From Micromonospora tulbaghiae (lineage in GTDB: Bacteria; Actinomycetota; Actinomycetes; Mycobacteriales; Micromonosporaceae), in contig NZ_FMCQ01000005.1 of NCBI RefSeq assembly GCF_900091605.1, forward strand, positions 1 to 64,000: a stretch of 64,000 bases of DNA. The letters are read 5' to 3'. Shown one piece after another: positions 8,837 to 17,054 of this stretch. Numbering within the stretch: the stretch's first letter is position 1; each line of letters starts with the position of its first letter. The notes under the pieces were generated by a model, which saw only the letters and a program-made list of their open reading frames with translations, was not told where the DNA came from and made no database searches. The position numbers and the translations under genes were made by a program.

Positions 8837-9808
8837 TCAGGCCGCCGGGGCGACCCGGGTCAGGTAGGTGTGGTGGGTGGTGAAGCCGAGCCCTCGGTAG
8901 AGCGCCACAGCGCCGGTGTTGCTCTGTTCGACCTGGAGGAACGCGTGGGTGGCGCCCTCGCCGGCGCCCCACCCGGCCAGTGCGCGTACGACAGCGACCG
9001 CGAGCCCTCGGCGGCGCGCCTGCGGCACCGTCTCCAGCAGGCTGACACCGAGCCAGCGGCCCTCGCCGGTCACCGTGCCCCGCCCGACCGCGAGCAGTCG
9101 GCCGTCTTCGCGCAGCTCGGCGAAGCGGACCCGGGGCGTCCCGGTGAGCACCTGCCGGGCGGCGTCCGGCAGCCCGCCCTTGCGGCCGGCGGCGATCGCC
9201 AGCCAGTCGTCGGCCGGAGCATCCGCCAGCGTCACCGGCGGCACGTCGGTGGCCGGTGCCGCGGTGGCCGGCGGCGCCGTCAGGGTGCGCAGCGGGACGG
9301 TCTGCACCAGCACCGGGGGCCGGGACGTCCAGCCGCGCGCGTCCAGCTCCGCGCCCACCGGGGCGGCCAGCGGCAGCGGGGTGTTCACCAGCGCGGGCCC
9401 GCCGCGCTCGGCGTACCAGCGCTGCACCGCGTCCAGCGCGGCGGGCAGCGGGCGGTCCGGGTCGCCGACCGGCAGCGCGCTGTTCGCCCGCCCGGTCCAG
9501 CCGTCGGCCCAGCGCAGCCGCCAGTCGCCGAGCCGTCCGCGTACCGGTGCGGGCCACGCCTCGTCGGCGGCCAGCTCCAGCGCGACCACGGCGGCGGCGG
9601 TGGGCCGGCGGGCCGGTGGCACCCGCTTTGCCCGGTGCACCTCGGCCACCGGTACGCGCAGCGGCCCGGCGTCGGTGGACAGGGTGATGTGGGTCTCGCT
9701 CAGCTCCACGAGCTCGCCGAGCGCGTCGGAGAACAGCGTGCGGCCCTCGCGAATCCCCACAATCCGGCGGACCACGATCCGGTGTCCCACGTCCTGCTGT
9801 CGGAGCAC
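8837..9808 (-). CDS. GNAT family N-acetyltransferase with an N-terminal extra domain
   Basis: This 323-residue protein ends in a GNAT acyltransferase domain: ETVPQARRRGLAVAVVRALA is the acetyl-CoA pyrophosphate loop (RRGLA) and ALYRGLGF the last strand-helix. The N-terminal 80 residues form a small beta-rich domain (GHRIVVRRIVGIREGR, then LVELSETHITL), and the middle resembles a degenerate second GNAT fold. The substrate is unknown. It is divergent from fdxA, and this gene pairing with ferredoxin and dapC is common in actinomycetes as far as I recall. The start is GTG 9808 with GGGGAGGGGG upstream. Confidence 0.85.
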   Translation of the reverse strand: MLRQQDVGHRIVVRRIVGIREGRTLFSDALGELVELSETHITLSTDAGPLRVPVAEVHRAKRVPPARRPTAAAVVALELAADEAWPAPVRGRLGDWRLRWADGWTGRANSALPVGDPDRPLPAALDAVQRWYAERGGPALVNTPLPLAAPVGAELDARGWTSRPPVLVQTVPLRTLTAPPATAAPATDVPPVTLADAPADDWLAIAAGRKGGLPDAARQVLTGTPRVRFAELREDGRLLAVGRGTVTGEGRWLGVSLLETVPQARRRGLAVAVVRALAGWGAGEGATHAFLQVEQSNTGAVALYRGLGFTTHHTYLTRVAPAA

Positions 9809-9887
9809 GATCGACCCCCTCCCCGGCGAGATACTAGGCTCTTACCGTTGCGGTTGATCGCGACGAGTCTTGCGGAGGAGAAGACCG

Positions 9888-10214
9888 GTGACCTACATCA
9901 TCGCCGAGCCGTGCGTGGATGTGCTCGACAAGGCATGCATCGAGGAGTGCCCGGTCGACTGCATCTACGAGGGCAACCGGATGCTCTACATCCACCCCGA
10001 CGAGTGCGTCGACTGTGGTGCCTGTGAGCCGGTCTGCCCGGTGGAAGCGATCTTCTACGAGGACGACGTCCCGGAGCAGTGGAAGGACTACACCGGGGCC
10101 AACTACGAGTTCTTCGAGGAACTGGGCTCGCCCGGTGGCGCCTCGAAGATCGGCAAGGTGGAGAAGGACGCCACCTTCGTCGCCGCGCAGCCGCCGCGCG
10201 GCGAGGGCCACTGA
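9888..10214 (+). CDS. fdxA: 7Fe-type ferredoxin (3Fe-4S plus 4Fe-4S)
   Basis: This 108-residue acidic electron carrier matches the FdxA/FdxC family. By analogy with Azotobacter FdI, Cys9, Cys17 and Cys50 should bind the 3Fe-4S cluster, and Cys21, Cys40, Cys43 and Cys46 the 4Fe-4S cluster; the core reads ECPVDC and CVDCGACEPVCP. The C-terminus is the usual acidic extension. GTG 9888 is the start because GGAGGAG at 9874-9880 lies 7 nt upstream and the family begins with TYIIAEPC. It overlaps or abuts dapC, a pairing well known in actinobacteria, and may supply electrons to cytochromes P450 or other oxidoreductases. Confidence 0.95.
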   Translation: MTYIIAEPCVDVLDKACIEECPVDCIYEGNRMLYIHPDECVDCGACEPVCPVEAIFYEDDVPEQWKDYTGANYEFFEELGSPGGASKIGKVEKDATFVAAQPPRGEGH

Positions 10215-11320
10215 ACCGGCGCACGCCGGTCTCGGCACGGCTGCCCGACTTCACCTGGGACACCCTGGACGCCGCGGCCGCCACGGCCGCGGCGCACCCG
10301 GACGGTCTCATCAACCTGTCGATGGGCACGCCGGTCGACCCGGTGCCAGACCTGATCCGGCAGGCCCTGGCCGACGCGTCCAACGCGCCGGGCTACCCGC
10401 TCACCGCCGGTACGCCCGCCCTGCGGAACGCGATCGCGGCCTGGGTCGCGCGGGCCTGCGGCGCGGGCGTCGACGGGCTGGGCGTGCTGCCCACGATCGG
10501 CTCCAAGGAGCTGGTGGCCTGGCTGCCCACGCTGCTCGGGCTCGGCCCCGGTGACGTGGTCGTGGTGCCGTCGGTCGCCTACCCGACCTACGAGGACGGG
10601 GCCCGGCTCGCCGGCGCGACGACGGTACGCACCGACTCGCTGACCGCGCTGGGCCCGGATCCCCGGGTCCGCCTGGTCTGGGTCAACTCGCCGGGCAACC
10701 CGACCGGCCGCGTGCTGCCCGCCGCCCACCTGCGCAAGGTGGTCGAGTGGGCGCGCGAGCGCGGCGCCGTGGTCGCCAGCGACGAGTGCTACCTGCCGTT
10801 GGGCTGGGACGCCGAGCCAGTCTCGGTGCTCTCGCCGCAGGTGTGCGGCGGCTCGTACGACGGCGTGCTGGCGGTGCACTCGCTGTCCAAGCGTTCCAAC
10901 CTGGCCGGCTACCGGGCCGGGTTCGTCGCCGGTGACCCGGCGCTGGTGGCCGAGCTGCTCAAGATCCGCAAGCACGCGGGCCTGATCGTGCCGGCGCCGG
11001 TGCAGGCCGCCATGGTGGCCGCGCTCGGCGACCAGGAGCACGCCGACGCTCAGCGGGAGCGCTACCGCGCCCGGCGGGAGAAGCTGCGCGAGGCGTTCAC
11101 CGGCGCCGGCTTCACAGTCGAGCACTCGGAGGCCGGGCTCTACCTGTGGCTCACCCGGGACGAGGACTGCTGGGAGACGGTGGACCGGCTGGCCCGCCGG
11201 GGCATCCTGGTGGCCGCCGGTGTCTTCTACGGCCCGGCCGGCGCCCGGCACGTCCGGGTGGCCCTCACCGAGTCCGACGAGCACGTGGACGCGGTGGCCG
11301 GGCGGCTCGCCGGGGTATGA
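10211..11320 (+). CDS. dapC: Succinyldiaminopimelate transaminase (class I/II aminotransferase), start uncertain
   Basis: DapC transfers an amino group to N-succinyl-2-amino-6-oxopimelate in the lysine/DAP route; dapD and dapE are also in this window. The fold-type I PLP lysine lies in HSLSKRSNLAGYR, and NSPGNPTG and SDECYLPLGW are the other cofactor loops. The start is a problem. Between the in-frame GTG at 10079, which would overlap fdxA by 136 bp, and the conserved N-terminus (RLPDFTWDTLD) there is no ATG, GTG or TTG. I place it at CTG 10211, which overlaps the fdxA TGA (CTGA); length is then 369 residues, normal for the family. Confidence 0.88.
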   Translation: MNRRTPVSARLPDFTWDTLDAAAATAAAHPDGLINLSMGTPVDPVPDLIRQALADASNAPGYPLTAGTPALRNAIAAWVARACGAGVDGLGVLPTIGSKELVAWLPTLLGLGPGDVVVVPSVAYPTYEDGARLAGATTVRTDSLTALGPDPRVRLVWVNSPGNPTGRVLPAAHLRKVVEWARERGAVVASDECYLPLGWDAEPVSVLSPQVCGGSYDGVLAVHSLSKRSNLAGYRAGFVAGDPALVAELLKIRKHAGLIVPAPVQAAMVAALGDQEHADAQRERYRARREKLREAFTGAGFTVEHSEAGLYLWLTRDEDCWETVDRLARRGILVAAGVFYGPAGARHVRVALTESDEHVDAVAGRLAGV

Positions 11321-11321
11321 C

Positions 11322-12338
11322 GTGGCGGGCGGGCTGGCGCGGGCGGCGGTGGTCGGCACCGGGCTGATCGGCGGTTCGGTGCTGCTGCGGCTGCGCGACG
11401 CCGGGCTCGACGTCGCCGGCTGGGATCCCGATCCGGCGGCCCGCCGGCAGGTACGTGACCGGGGCGTCGACGCTCCCGGCACCGTCGAGGAGGCGGTCAC
11501 CGGCCGGGACGTGGTGTTCCTGTGCGGCCCGCTGCCCACGCTGCCGACGACGCTGGCCCGGGTCGCCGCCGTGACCGACGACGGCTGCGTGCTGACCGAC
11601 GTGGGCAGCGTCAAGGCCGAGGTGAGCACCGCCGCCACCGTCCAGGGGCTCGGGCATCGCTTCGTGCCGGGCCACCCGATGGCCGGCGCGGACCGGGCCG
11701 GAGCGGGCGCGGCCAGCCCGGAGCTGCTCGACGGCGCCGCCTGGGTGCTCTGCCCGGGGCCGACCGGCCTGAGCGCGTTCCGGCGGCTGGCGGTGCTGCT
11801 GGTGGACGTCTTCCACGCCCGGGTGGTGCCCATGTCCGCCCCGGAGCACGACGGCGCCGCCGCGCTCGCCTCGCACGTACCGCACGTGCTGGCCGGCGCG
11901 CTGGCCGGGACCGTGCACCGGTCGGCGCTGCGGGACGCGGTGCTGACGCTCGCCGCCGGCAGCTTCTCCGACGGCACCCGGGTCGCCGGCGGGCCGCCCG
12001 AGCGGACCGCGAACATGCTGCTCGGCAACCGGGACCGAGTGCTCGCCGAACTGGACGCGCTCGGCGCGTTCCTGGACGAGCTGACCGTTGCGCTGCGCGG
12101 TGGCGACGCCGGCGCGCTGGCCGACCGGTTCGCCGAGGGGCGGGACGTCCGCTCCACGCTGCGGGCTCGTACGTTCACCGCACACCGGCGGGAGTTCCCG
12201 GCCGCCGCCGACCACGCTGGCGAGCTGGCGTACCTGCGGGAGCTGGGCGCGGCGGGCGGCCACCTGAGCGAGGTCCGGGAGGCGGCCGGCGCGGTCACCT
12301 ACATGGGGCACCTGCCGGCCACCCCGCCGTTAGGCTGA
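11322..12338 (+). CDS. Prephenate dehydrogenase (TyrA family)
   Basis: This 338-residue NAD-dependent enzyme oxidatively decarboxylates prephenate to 4-hydroxyphenylpyruvate for tyrosine synthesis. The N-terminal Rossmann domain has VVGTGLIGGSV; then come DVGSVKAEV and the family signature GHPMAGADRAG with SPELLDGAAWVL. The C-terminal helical dimerisation domain follows. GTG 11322 sits right after the dapC stop and gives the expected short leader before the dinucleotide-binding strand; the open frame itself runs back to 11220 inside dapC. The gene is cotranscribed with dapC. The family also contains arogenate dehydrogenases, so exact substrate is not fixed. Confidence 0.9.
   Translation: MAGGLARAAVVGTGLIGGSVLLRLRDAGLDVAGWDPDPAARRQVRDRGVDAPGTVEEAVTGRDVVFLCGPLPTLPTTLARVAAVTDDGCVLTDVGSVKAEVSTAATVQGLGHRFVPGHPMAGADRAGAGAASPELLDGAAWVLCPGPTGLSAFRRLAVLLVDVFHARVVPMSAPEHDGAAALASHVPHVLAGALAGTVHRSALRDAVLTLAAGSFSDGTRVAGGPPERTANMLLGNRDRVLAELDALGAFLDELTVALRGGDAGALADRFAEGRDVRSTLRARTFTAHRREFPAAADHAGELAYLRELGAAGGHLSEVREAAGAVTYMGHLPATPPLG
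12331..12336 (+). promoter_or_regulatory. Leaderless -10 box for the SIMPL-domain gene
   Basis: TAGGCT lies 7 nt before ATG 12344 with no SD between them, so an internal leaderless promoter at the end of the tyrA gene is likely. Confidence 0.5.
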
Positions 12339-12343
12339 GCGGC

Positions 12344-12988
12344 ATGGCGGACGCACCGGTCGTGGCGGTACGCGGTGAGGCTTACCGGGAGGTGGCTCCC
12401 GAGCTGGCCCGTTTCACGGTGACGGCGACGGCGCGGGACCGGGACCGGGAGACCACGCTGACGCGGCTGGCCGAACGGGCCGCCGCGGTGCGCGCGCTGC
12501 TCGACGCGGCCGAGCCGGCCGTGGAGCGCCGGGAGACCGGCCAGGTCCACGTCTGGCCGGTGACGAAGCGCTCCGGCGACCGGGTGGTGGCCTATCAGGG
12601 CAGCGTGAGCACCACTGTGACGACCACCGACTTCACGGCGCTCGGTGACCTGATGCTCCGCCTGGCCGACCAGGAGCAGGTCGAGGTGGCCGGGCCGGTG
12701 TGGTCGCTGCGGCCGGACAGCCCGGCCTACCGCGAGGTGCGGCACGCCGCCATCGCCGACGCGCTGGTCCGGGCCCGGGAGTACGCCGAGGCGCTCGGCG
12801 CCCGGGTGATCGCGTTGCGCGAGCTGTCCGACACCGGGATGAGCGCCGGCCCGCCGATGATGGTCAAGGCGGCGTACGCGCGCTCCGGCGAACAACCGGA
12901 GTTCGAGCTGGAACTGGACCCGGCGCCGCAGCCGGTGCAGGCGGCGGTCGAGGCGCGGTTCACCATCAGCGAGCCGGTGCTGGGCTGA
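12344..12988 (+). CDS. SIMPL (DUF541) domain protein
   Basis: This 214-residue protein has the SIMPL/DUF541 layout: an opening strand VVAVRGEAYREVAPELARFTVT, a middle segment with YQGSVSTTVTTTDF, and a C-terminal region AREYAEALGARVIALRELSD that matches the family's conserved Ala-rich helix. No signal peptide is present, unlike many Gram-negative SIMPL proteins, so it is likely cytoplasmic. The molecular role of the family is poorly known. ATG 12344 was chosen because the domain starts there; its stop overlaps the next ATG (TGATG), so it is coupled to the kinase gene. Confidence 0.85.
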   Translation: MADAPVVAVRGEAYREVAPELARFTVTATARDRDRETTLTRLAERAAAVRALLDAAEPAVERRETGQVHVWPVTKRSGDRVVAYQGSVSTTVTTTDFTALGDLMLRLADQEQVEVAGPVWSLRPDSPAYREVRHAAIADALVRAREYAEALGARVIALRELSDTGMSAGPPMMVKAAYARSGEQPEFELELDPAPQPVQAAVEARFTISEPVLG

Positions 12989-13635
12989 TGCCACAGGCGG
13001 AAGTACTCCCGCTCGACGAGCTGGTCGCCCGGGCGCGCGCGCTGGCCGAGGACGGCCCGCGTCAGCTGCTCGGCATCGCAGGCGCGCCGGGGGCGGGCAA
13101 GTCCACACTGGCGGAACGGATCGTGGCCGCGCTCGGCCCGGTCGCCCGGCTGGTCCCGATGGACGGCTTCCACCTGGCCGGGTCGGCGCTGGAACGGCTC
13201 GGCCGGGCCGACCGCAAGGGCGCGCCGGACACGTTCGACGTCAACGGCTTCGTCTCCGTGCTGCGCCGGTTGCGCCGGCTGGAGCCGACGTCGGTGTGGG
13301 CACCGGAGTTCCGCCGCGACCTGGAGGAGCCGGTCGCCGGGGCGATCGAGGTGCCGCCCGAGGTGCGCCTGGTCGTCACCGAGGGCAACTACCTGCTGCT
13401 GCGGGACGACCCGTGGGAGGAGGTGCGCACGCTCGTACACCAGATCTGGTTCCTCGACCTGGACGCGGAGCTGCGGCTGCGCCGGCTCAGCGCCCGCCAC
13501 GAGTCGTACGGGAAGTCGCCCGAGCAGGCCCGTGCCTGGGCGCTCGGCAGCGACGAGGAGAACGCGCGGCGGGTCGCCGGCACGGCCGCGCACGCCGACC
13601 TGGTGGTACGCCTGGCCGACCCGCCGCGGGCGTGA
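12988..13635 (+). CDS. P-loop nucleoside/carbohydrate kinase (uridine kinase / pantothenate kinase-like)
   Basis: This 215-residue cytosolic kinase has Walker A GAPGAGKST near residues 28-36, the substrate loop VPMDGFHLAG, the segment KGAPDTFDVNGF and the strand VVTEGNYLLL. This set is typical of the 'nucleoside/nucleotide kinase family protein' group related to uridine kinase and PanK; in several bacteria such proteins phosphorylate sugars or act as YggC/FrcK-like kinases. The substrate cannot be fixed here. The ATG overlaps the SIMPL gene stop. A short GC palindrome (13632-13648) covers the stop codon. Confidence 0.85.
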   Translation: MPQAEVLPLDELVARARALAEDGPRQLLGIAGAPGAGKSTLAERIVAALGPVARLVPMDGFHLAGSALERLGRADRKGAPDTFDVNGFVSVLRRLRRLEPTSVWAPEFRRDLEEPVAGAIEVPPEVRLVVTEGNYLLLRDDPWEEVRTLVHQIWFLDLDAELRLRRLSARHESYGKSPEQARAWALGSDEENARRVAGTAAHADLVVRLADPPRA

Positions 13636-13678
13636 CGCCGGGCGTCACCGGCCGACCCGCCGTCGCAGTGGCGCACGG

Positions 13679-16264
13679 TCAGCCGGTCCGCTGCCGGGGT
13701 GACGGCACGGTGCGGCGCAGCAGCCGGGCCACCACCGCCCGCTCGCGGGTGAACTGCACCGCCTCCGGGTAGCCGCTGTGGCTGCGGATGGGCGGGTCGG
13801 CCACCTCGCCGCCGGACGGGTGCAGCGCCTCCGGGTCGGCCACCGGCACGTCCCGCTGACCGGCGCTGACCTGCCAGCCCAGCGGGTCGGTGTCCCGCCA
13901 GAAGTTCGTCCAGGCCACGTGCCCGCCGGGCCAGGTGAGCGCGCCGGCCAGCGCCCGCAGCCGTTCCGGCCCGAAGTAGGACGGGAAGACCCGCCCGTAG
14001 AGCCGGGTGAGCTGGCAGCCGTAGGAGAAGAACCAGGTCCGTAGCCGCCACCGGCGGGGCAGTTGCAGCAGCACCGCGGCGCAGATGACGGTGCCCTGAC
14101 TGTGCCCGGAGAGGATGACGCCGTCCATCCGGTCGTTGTGGTGCGGCGGCAACGCCAGCAGCCCCGCCACCCGGGTCTGCAGCTCCGGTACGGCGCGTTC
14201 GGCGTAGCTGGGCGGCGCGAGCGGATGCGCGGCGCGGGGCCAGAACGTGCACACGTCCCAGATCACGCCGACCGAGCGGCGGACCGAGTCGGTGCGGTAG
14301 ACGAGCAGCCCGAGCGCCGCCATCACGACCGGAAGCCAGCCGAGGACCGTGTCGCCGCGCTCGGCGGTCCAGTGGATGGCGGTCTGCCAGCCGGACGGGG
14401 ACAGCGGGCTGGGCCGTTCGCCGGACAGCGCGGCGGCGCAGCAGAGGGTGACCAGGATCGCGCAGAACGCCGCGTAGCAGCCCAGCAGCCGTACCGCGTG
14501 CTCGCCGACCAGCCGGTGCAGCGCCCGGTAGGTGCTGACGTCGCGGCAGCGCCGCAGGTCGTGTGCGGACAGGCCGGGTGTGGCGGCCAGCCGGGCGTAC
14601 TCGACCCGGCGCAGGCGGTGCAGCAGGACGACCGCCCGGATCAGCAGCCCGATCAGCGCGGCCAGGCCGACCGCGCAGGCCAGCCCGGCCCAGAAGACGG
14701 CCAGTGGCGGCACGACGCGGCTCGGGCCGCTCGGCTCGGCCGATCCGTCGAGCCGGTCGCTGACCCAGTAGAGCAGCCCGGCGCAGTACGCCACCGCCAT
14801 CATCCAGCCGAACCCGGCGATGACCGCCGGGGCGCAGCCCCGCCAGGCCAGATCGGTGTACGCGCCGAGCGGCTGGGTCGGCACCGCCGGCCGCAGGCGG
14901 GGCAGGAACAGTCCGGCGGTGGCCAGCGCGACGGCCGGGCCGACGAGCATCCAGGTACGCAGCTCGTCCGGCGCGGCGGGCAGCGCGGGCAGGCCGCGTT
15001 CGATCCAGGCCGCACCGAGCGGCAGCAGCAGCATGCCGGCGGCGGGCCCGGCCAGCGCCCGGCGGCCGGAGCGGTTCGCCGCGGCGATGGCGAGCAGCAA
15101 CAGCACCTGGTACGCGATGAGCCAGGCGATCGCGGTGTCGTACCCGGGCAGGGACCGGTCGGCGTGACAGCCGGCGGTGTCCGGTTGCGCGGCGCATCCG
15201 GCCGGCGGCCGGTACGTCGACAGCGGCTGCCCGGCCGCCCCGTCGGGGAGCAGCAGCAGGGCGAACGAGCCGATCAGTGCGAGCGCGGTGAGCGTCGCTA
15301 CCGCCGCGCTCCACCGGCCGAGCGGGGTGGCGCCCTGACGCCGGCTCAGCCACGGCCGGGCGACCGCCACCACGGCGATCATCACCACGACGGCGAGCAG
15401 CGCCACTGTGGGCCAGGCGACGGCGGCCCGGACACCGTGCGGCGGGTCCATGATCAGCACCGCGGTGACCGGTACGGCGGCGGCGCTGACCGCCCCGGTG
15501 CACAGGTGCAGCACGGCGGCCCGGCGCAGTTGCCCCTCGCCGTTCCAGAACGTCGGGTCCTGGAGCGGGTTCTGCGGGGGTTCACGCGGGTCCGGTCGTT
15601 CGACCGGCTCCCCGCCCTCCCGGGCCGGCGCGTGGTGGTGCGGGTCGGCGGGCATCTGCGCCTCGTACTGGTAGGTGCGGAAGGCGACGAGTCCGATCGC
15701 GGCCAGCACGAGCAGTGGCAGCAGCAGCCCGAGCGCGAGCGCCCGGGTGTCCTCGCGCCACCAGGAGTCGCCGAGGAACTCCCACGGGCCGGGGAGCCGG
15801 CCGAGGCAGTCGGCCTCCACGCACTGCCAGCCGATCAGATCCACTCCGACGCCGGTCAGGGTGAGGACGAGCGTGCAGGTCAGGCTCAGGCAGAACAGGC
15901 GGATGAGCCAGGCGGTGATGCCGGACCGGCTGGCCCAGCGTTCCTGGTCGGGGTCGGGCGGGATGCCGGCGCGGGCGTGCAGCGCGACGTTCGCCAGTGC
16001 GAAAGGGAGCATCAGCGTCCACAGCGCCCGTTCCACGTCCCGCCGGGTCCGCGCGCCGGAGGTCAACTGCCCCCAGCTGTACGCCTCGACCGTGATCGGG
16101 TCGTCCCGGCCCGCGGTGCTCGACCGGTAGAAGCCGGTCACCTGACCGCCGGCGACCAGCGCTGGTTGCGCACTGTCACCGTTGGCGCCGGCGGTCAGGC
16201 CGAGCAGCTGATCCGGCGGGGTGTTGGAGACCCCGTGCACGCGCAGTTCGAGGACCCGTTCCAT
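13679..16264 (-). CDS. Large polytopic membrane protein with a split alpha/beta hydrolase
   Basis: This 861-residue protein opens with LELRVHGVSNTPP, which looks like the first strand and HG turn of an alpha/beta hydrolase, followed by YSWGQLTSG. Residues from about 100 to 640 are mostly membrane helices (roughly ten or more). The hydrolase features then resume: SGHSQGTVICAA holds a candidate nucleophile Ser722, NFWRDTDPLG a candidate acid (Asp791/793), and IRSHSGYP a candidate His829. I infer a lipase-like enzyme with a very large membrane insertion. Similar 'RVHGVSGTPPE' proteins occur in actinomycetes, to my knowledge without assigned function. ATG 16264 is preceded by GGGAGG at the right spacing. 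Confidence 0.8.
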   Translation of the reverse strand: MERVLELRVHGVSNTPPDQLLGLTAGANGDSAQPALVAGGQVTGFYRSSTAGRDDPITVEAYSWGQLTSGARTRRDVERALWTLMLPFALANVALHARAGIPPDPDQERWASRSGITAWLIRLFCLSLTCTLVLTLTGVGVDLIGWQCVEADCLGRLPGPWEFLGDSWWREDTRALALGLLLPLLVLAAIGLVAFRTYQYEAQMPADPHHHAPAREGGEPVERPDPREPPQNPLQDPTFWNGEGQLRRAAVLHLCTGAVSAAAVPVTAVLIMDPPHGVRAAVAWPTVALLAVVVMIAVVAVARPWLSRRQGATPLGRWSAAVATLTALALIGSFALLLLPDGAAGQPLSTYRPPAGCAAQPDTAGCHADRSLPGYDTAIAWLIAYQVLLLLAIAAANRSGRRALAGPAAGMLLLPLGAAWIERGLPALPAAPDELRTWMLVGPAVALATAGLFLPRLRPAVPTQPLGAYTDLAWRGCAPAVIAGFGWMMAVAYCAGLLYWVSDRLDGSAEPSGPSRVVPPLAVFWAGLACAVGLAALIGLLIRAVVLLHRLRRVEYARLAATPGLSAHDLRRCRDVSTYRALHRLVGEHAVRLLGCYAAFCAILVTLCCAAALSGERPSPLSPSGWQTAIHWTAERGDTVLGWLPVVMAALGLLVYRTDSVRRSVGVIWDVCTFWPRAAHPLAPPSYAERAVPELQTRVAGLLALPPHHNDRMDGVILSGHSQGTVICAAVLLQLPRRWRLRTWFFSYGCQLTRLYGRVFPSYFGPERLRALAGALTWPGGHVAWTNFWRDTDPLGWQVSAGQRDVPVADPEALHPSGGEVADPPIRSHSGYPEAVQFTRERAVVARLLRRTVPSPRQRTG

Positions 16265-16347
16265 TGTGCCTCCCGGTAAGCGTCCTGCTACCCAGAGTGC
16301 GCGACGGGTCGGAAATCCGCATCCGCTGGAACGGTTGTTCTCGCAGC

Positions 16348-16914
16348 TCAGGACGGTTGAGTCAGGTTCCTGATCGGCCGAGCGGGGTTACCCACCGCCA
16401 CTACGTTGGCCGGCAGATCGCGGGTGACCACCGCGCCGGCGCCGACCACCGTGTTCTCGCCGATGGTCACTCCGGCCAGCACGATCACGCCCCCGCCGAG
16501 CCAGACGTTGTCACCGATGGTGATCGGCTGGGCCGACTCCCACTTCGCCCGGCGCGCCTCCGGCTCCACCGGGTGGGTGGCGGTGAGCAGCTGCACGTTC
16601 GGTCCGATCTGGACGTCCGCGCCGATGGTGATGCGGGCGACGTCGAGGAAGACCGCGTTGAAGTTGACGAAGGTGCGCGGGCCGATGTGCGTCCGGTGTC
16701 CGTAGTCGCAGTACAGCGGCGGCCGGACCCAGGCGTCCTCGCCGAGTGAGCCGAGCAGCTCGCGCAGGGCGGCGAGGCGGCCCGGCGGGTCGTCGGCGGA
16801 GCTGCGGTTGAAGCGTTCACCGAGCCGGGCCGCGCGCTCCAGGTCGGCGATGATCGCGGGGTCGTCGGCGATGTACTGCTCGCCGGCCAGCATCCGGTCC
16901 TTCATGGAGGTCAT
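16348..16914 (-). CDS. Hexapeptide acetyltransferase (maltose O-acetyltransferase / Maa-NodL type)
   Basis: This 188-residue left-handed beta-helix enzyme transfers acetyl groups from acetyl-CoA to sugar hydroxyls. The N-terminus reads MKDRMLAGEQYIADDP, the Mac domain of maltose acetyltransferases; hexapeptide turns run from about residue 70 (IGPRTFVNFNAVFLD, ITIGADVQIGPNV, IGDNVWLGGGVIV, IGENTVVGAGAVV) and the catalytic His is in TATHPVEPE. ATG 16914 was chosen over the ATG three codons later because it adds the usual MTSM start; neither has a strong SD. It is the sole gene between the membrane hydrolase and the divergent protease. Confidence 0.9.
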   Translation of the reverse strand: MTSMKDRMLAGEQYIADDPAIIADLERAARLGERFNRSSADDPPGRLAALRELLGSLGEDAWVRPPLYCDYGHRTHIGPRTFVNFNAVFLDVARITIGADVQIGPNVQLLTATHPVEPEARRAKWESAQPITIGDNVWLGGGVIVLAGVTIGENTVVGAGAVVTRDLPANVVAVGNPARPIRNLTQPS

Positions 16915-16977
16915 CGCTCGATCGTCCCGGCCGGCCCGGGAACGGGGTGGCGGTTCCGTCGGATCGGCGACTTCCCG

Positions 16978-17006
16978 TTGCATACGCGGTATGTAATTCT
17001 GATATC
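16978..17006 (+). promoter_or_regulatory. Possible promoter with operator-like dyad upstream of the subtilase gene
   Basis: TTGCAT at 16978-16983 could be a -35 element, with TGATAT at 17000-17005 as a -10 element 16 nt away. A dyad CATAC-GCG-GTATG spans 16981-16993 inside this promoter. The leader to the TTG start would be about 45 nt with a strong SD. The assignment is tentative. Confidence 0.35.
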
Positions 17007-17054
17007 CGCGTCGATGTGTCTCTCATCGATGAAACGTCCGACGAAGGAGGAAGG

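Noticed and set aside
13632..13648. GTGACGCC-G-GGCGTCAC palindrome at the kinase stop codon
   Set aside because: A one-nt loop cannot form a hairpin in RNA, and the position across a stop codon gives no clear operator context; recorded but not claimed.
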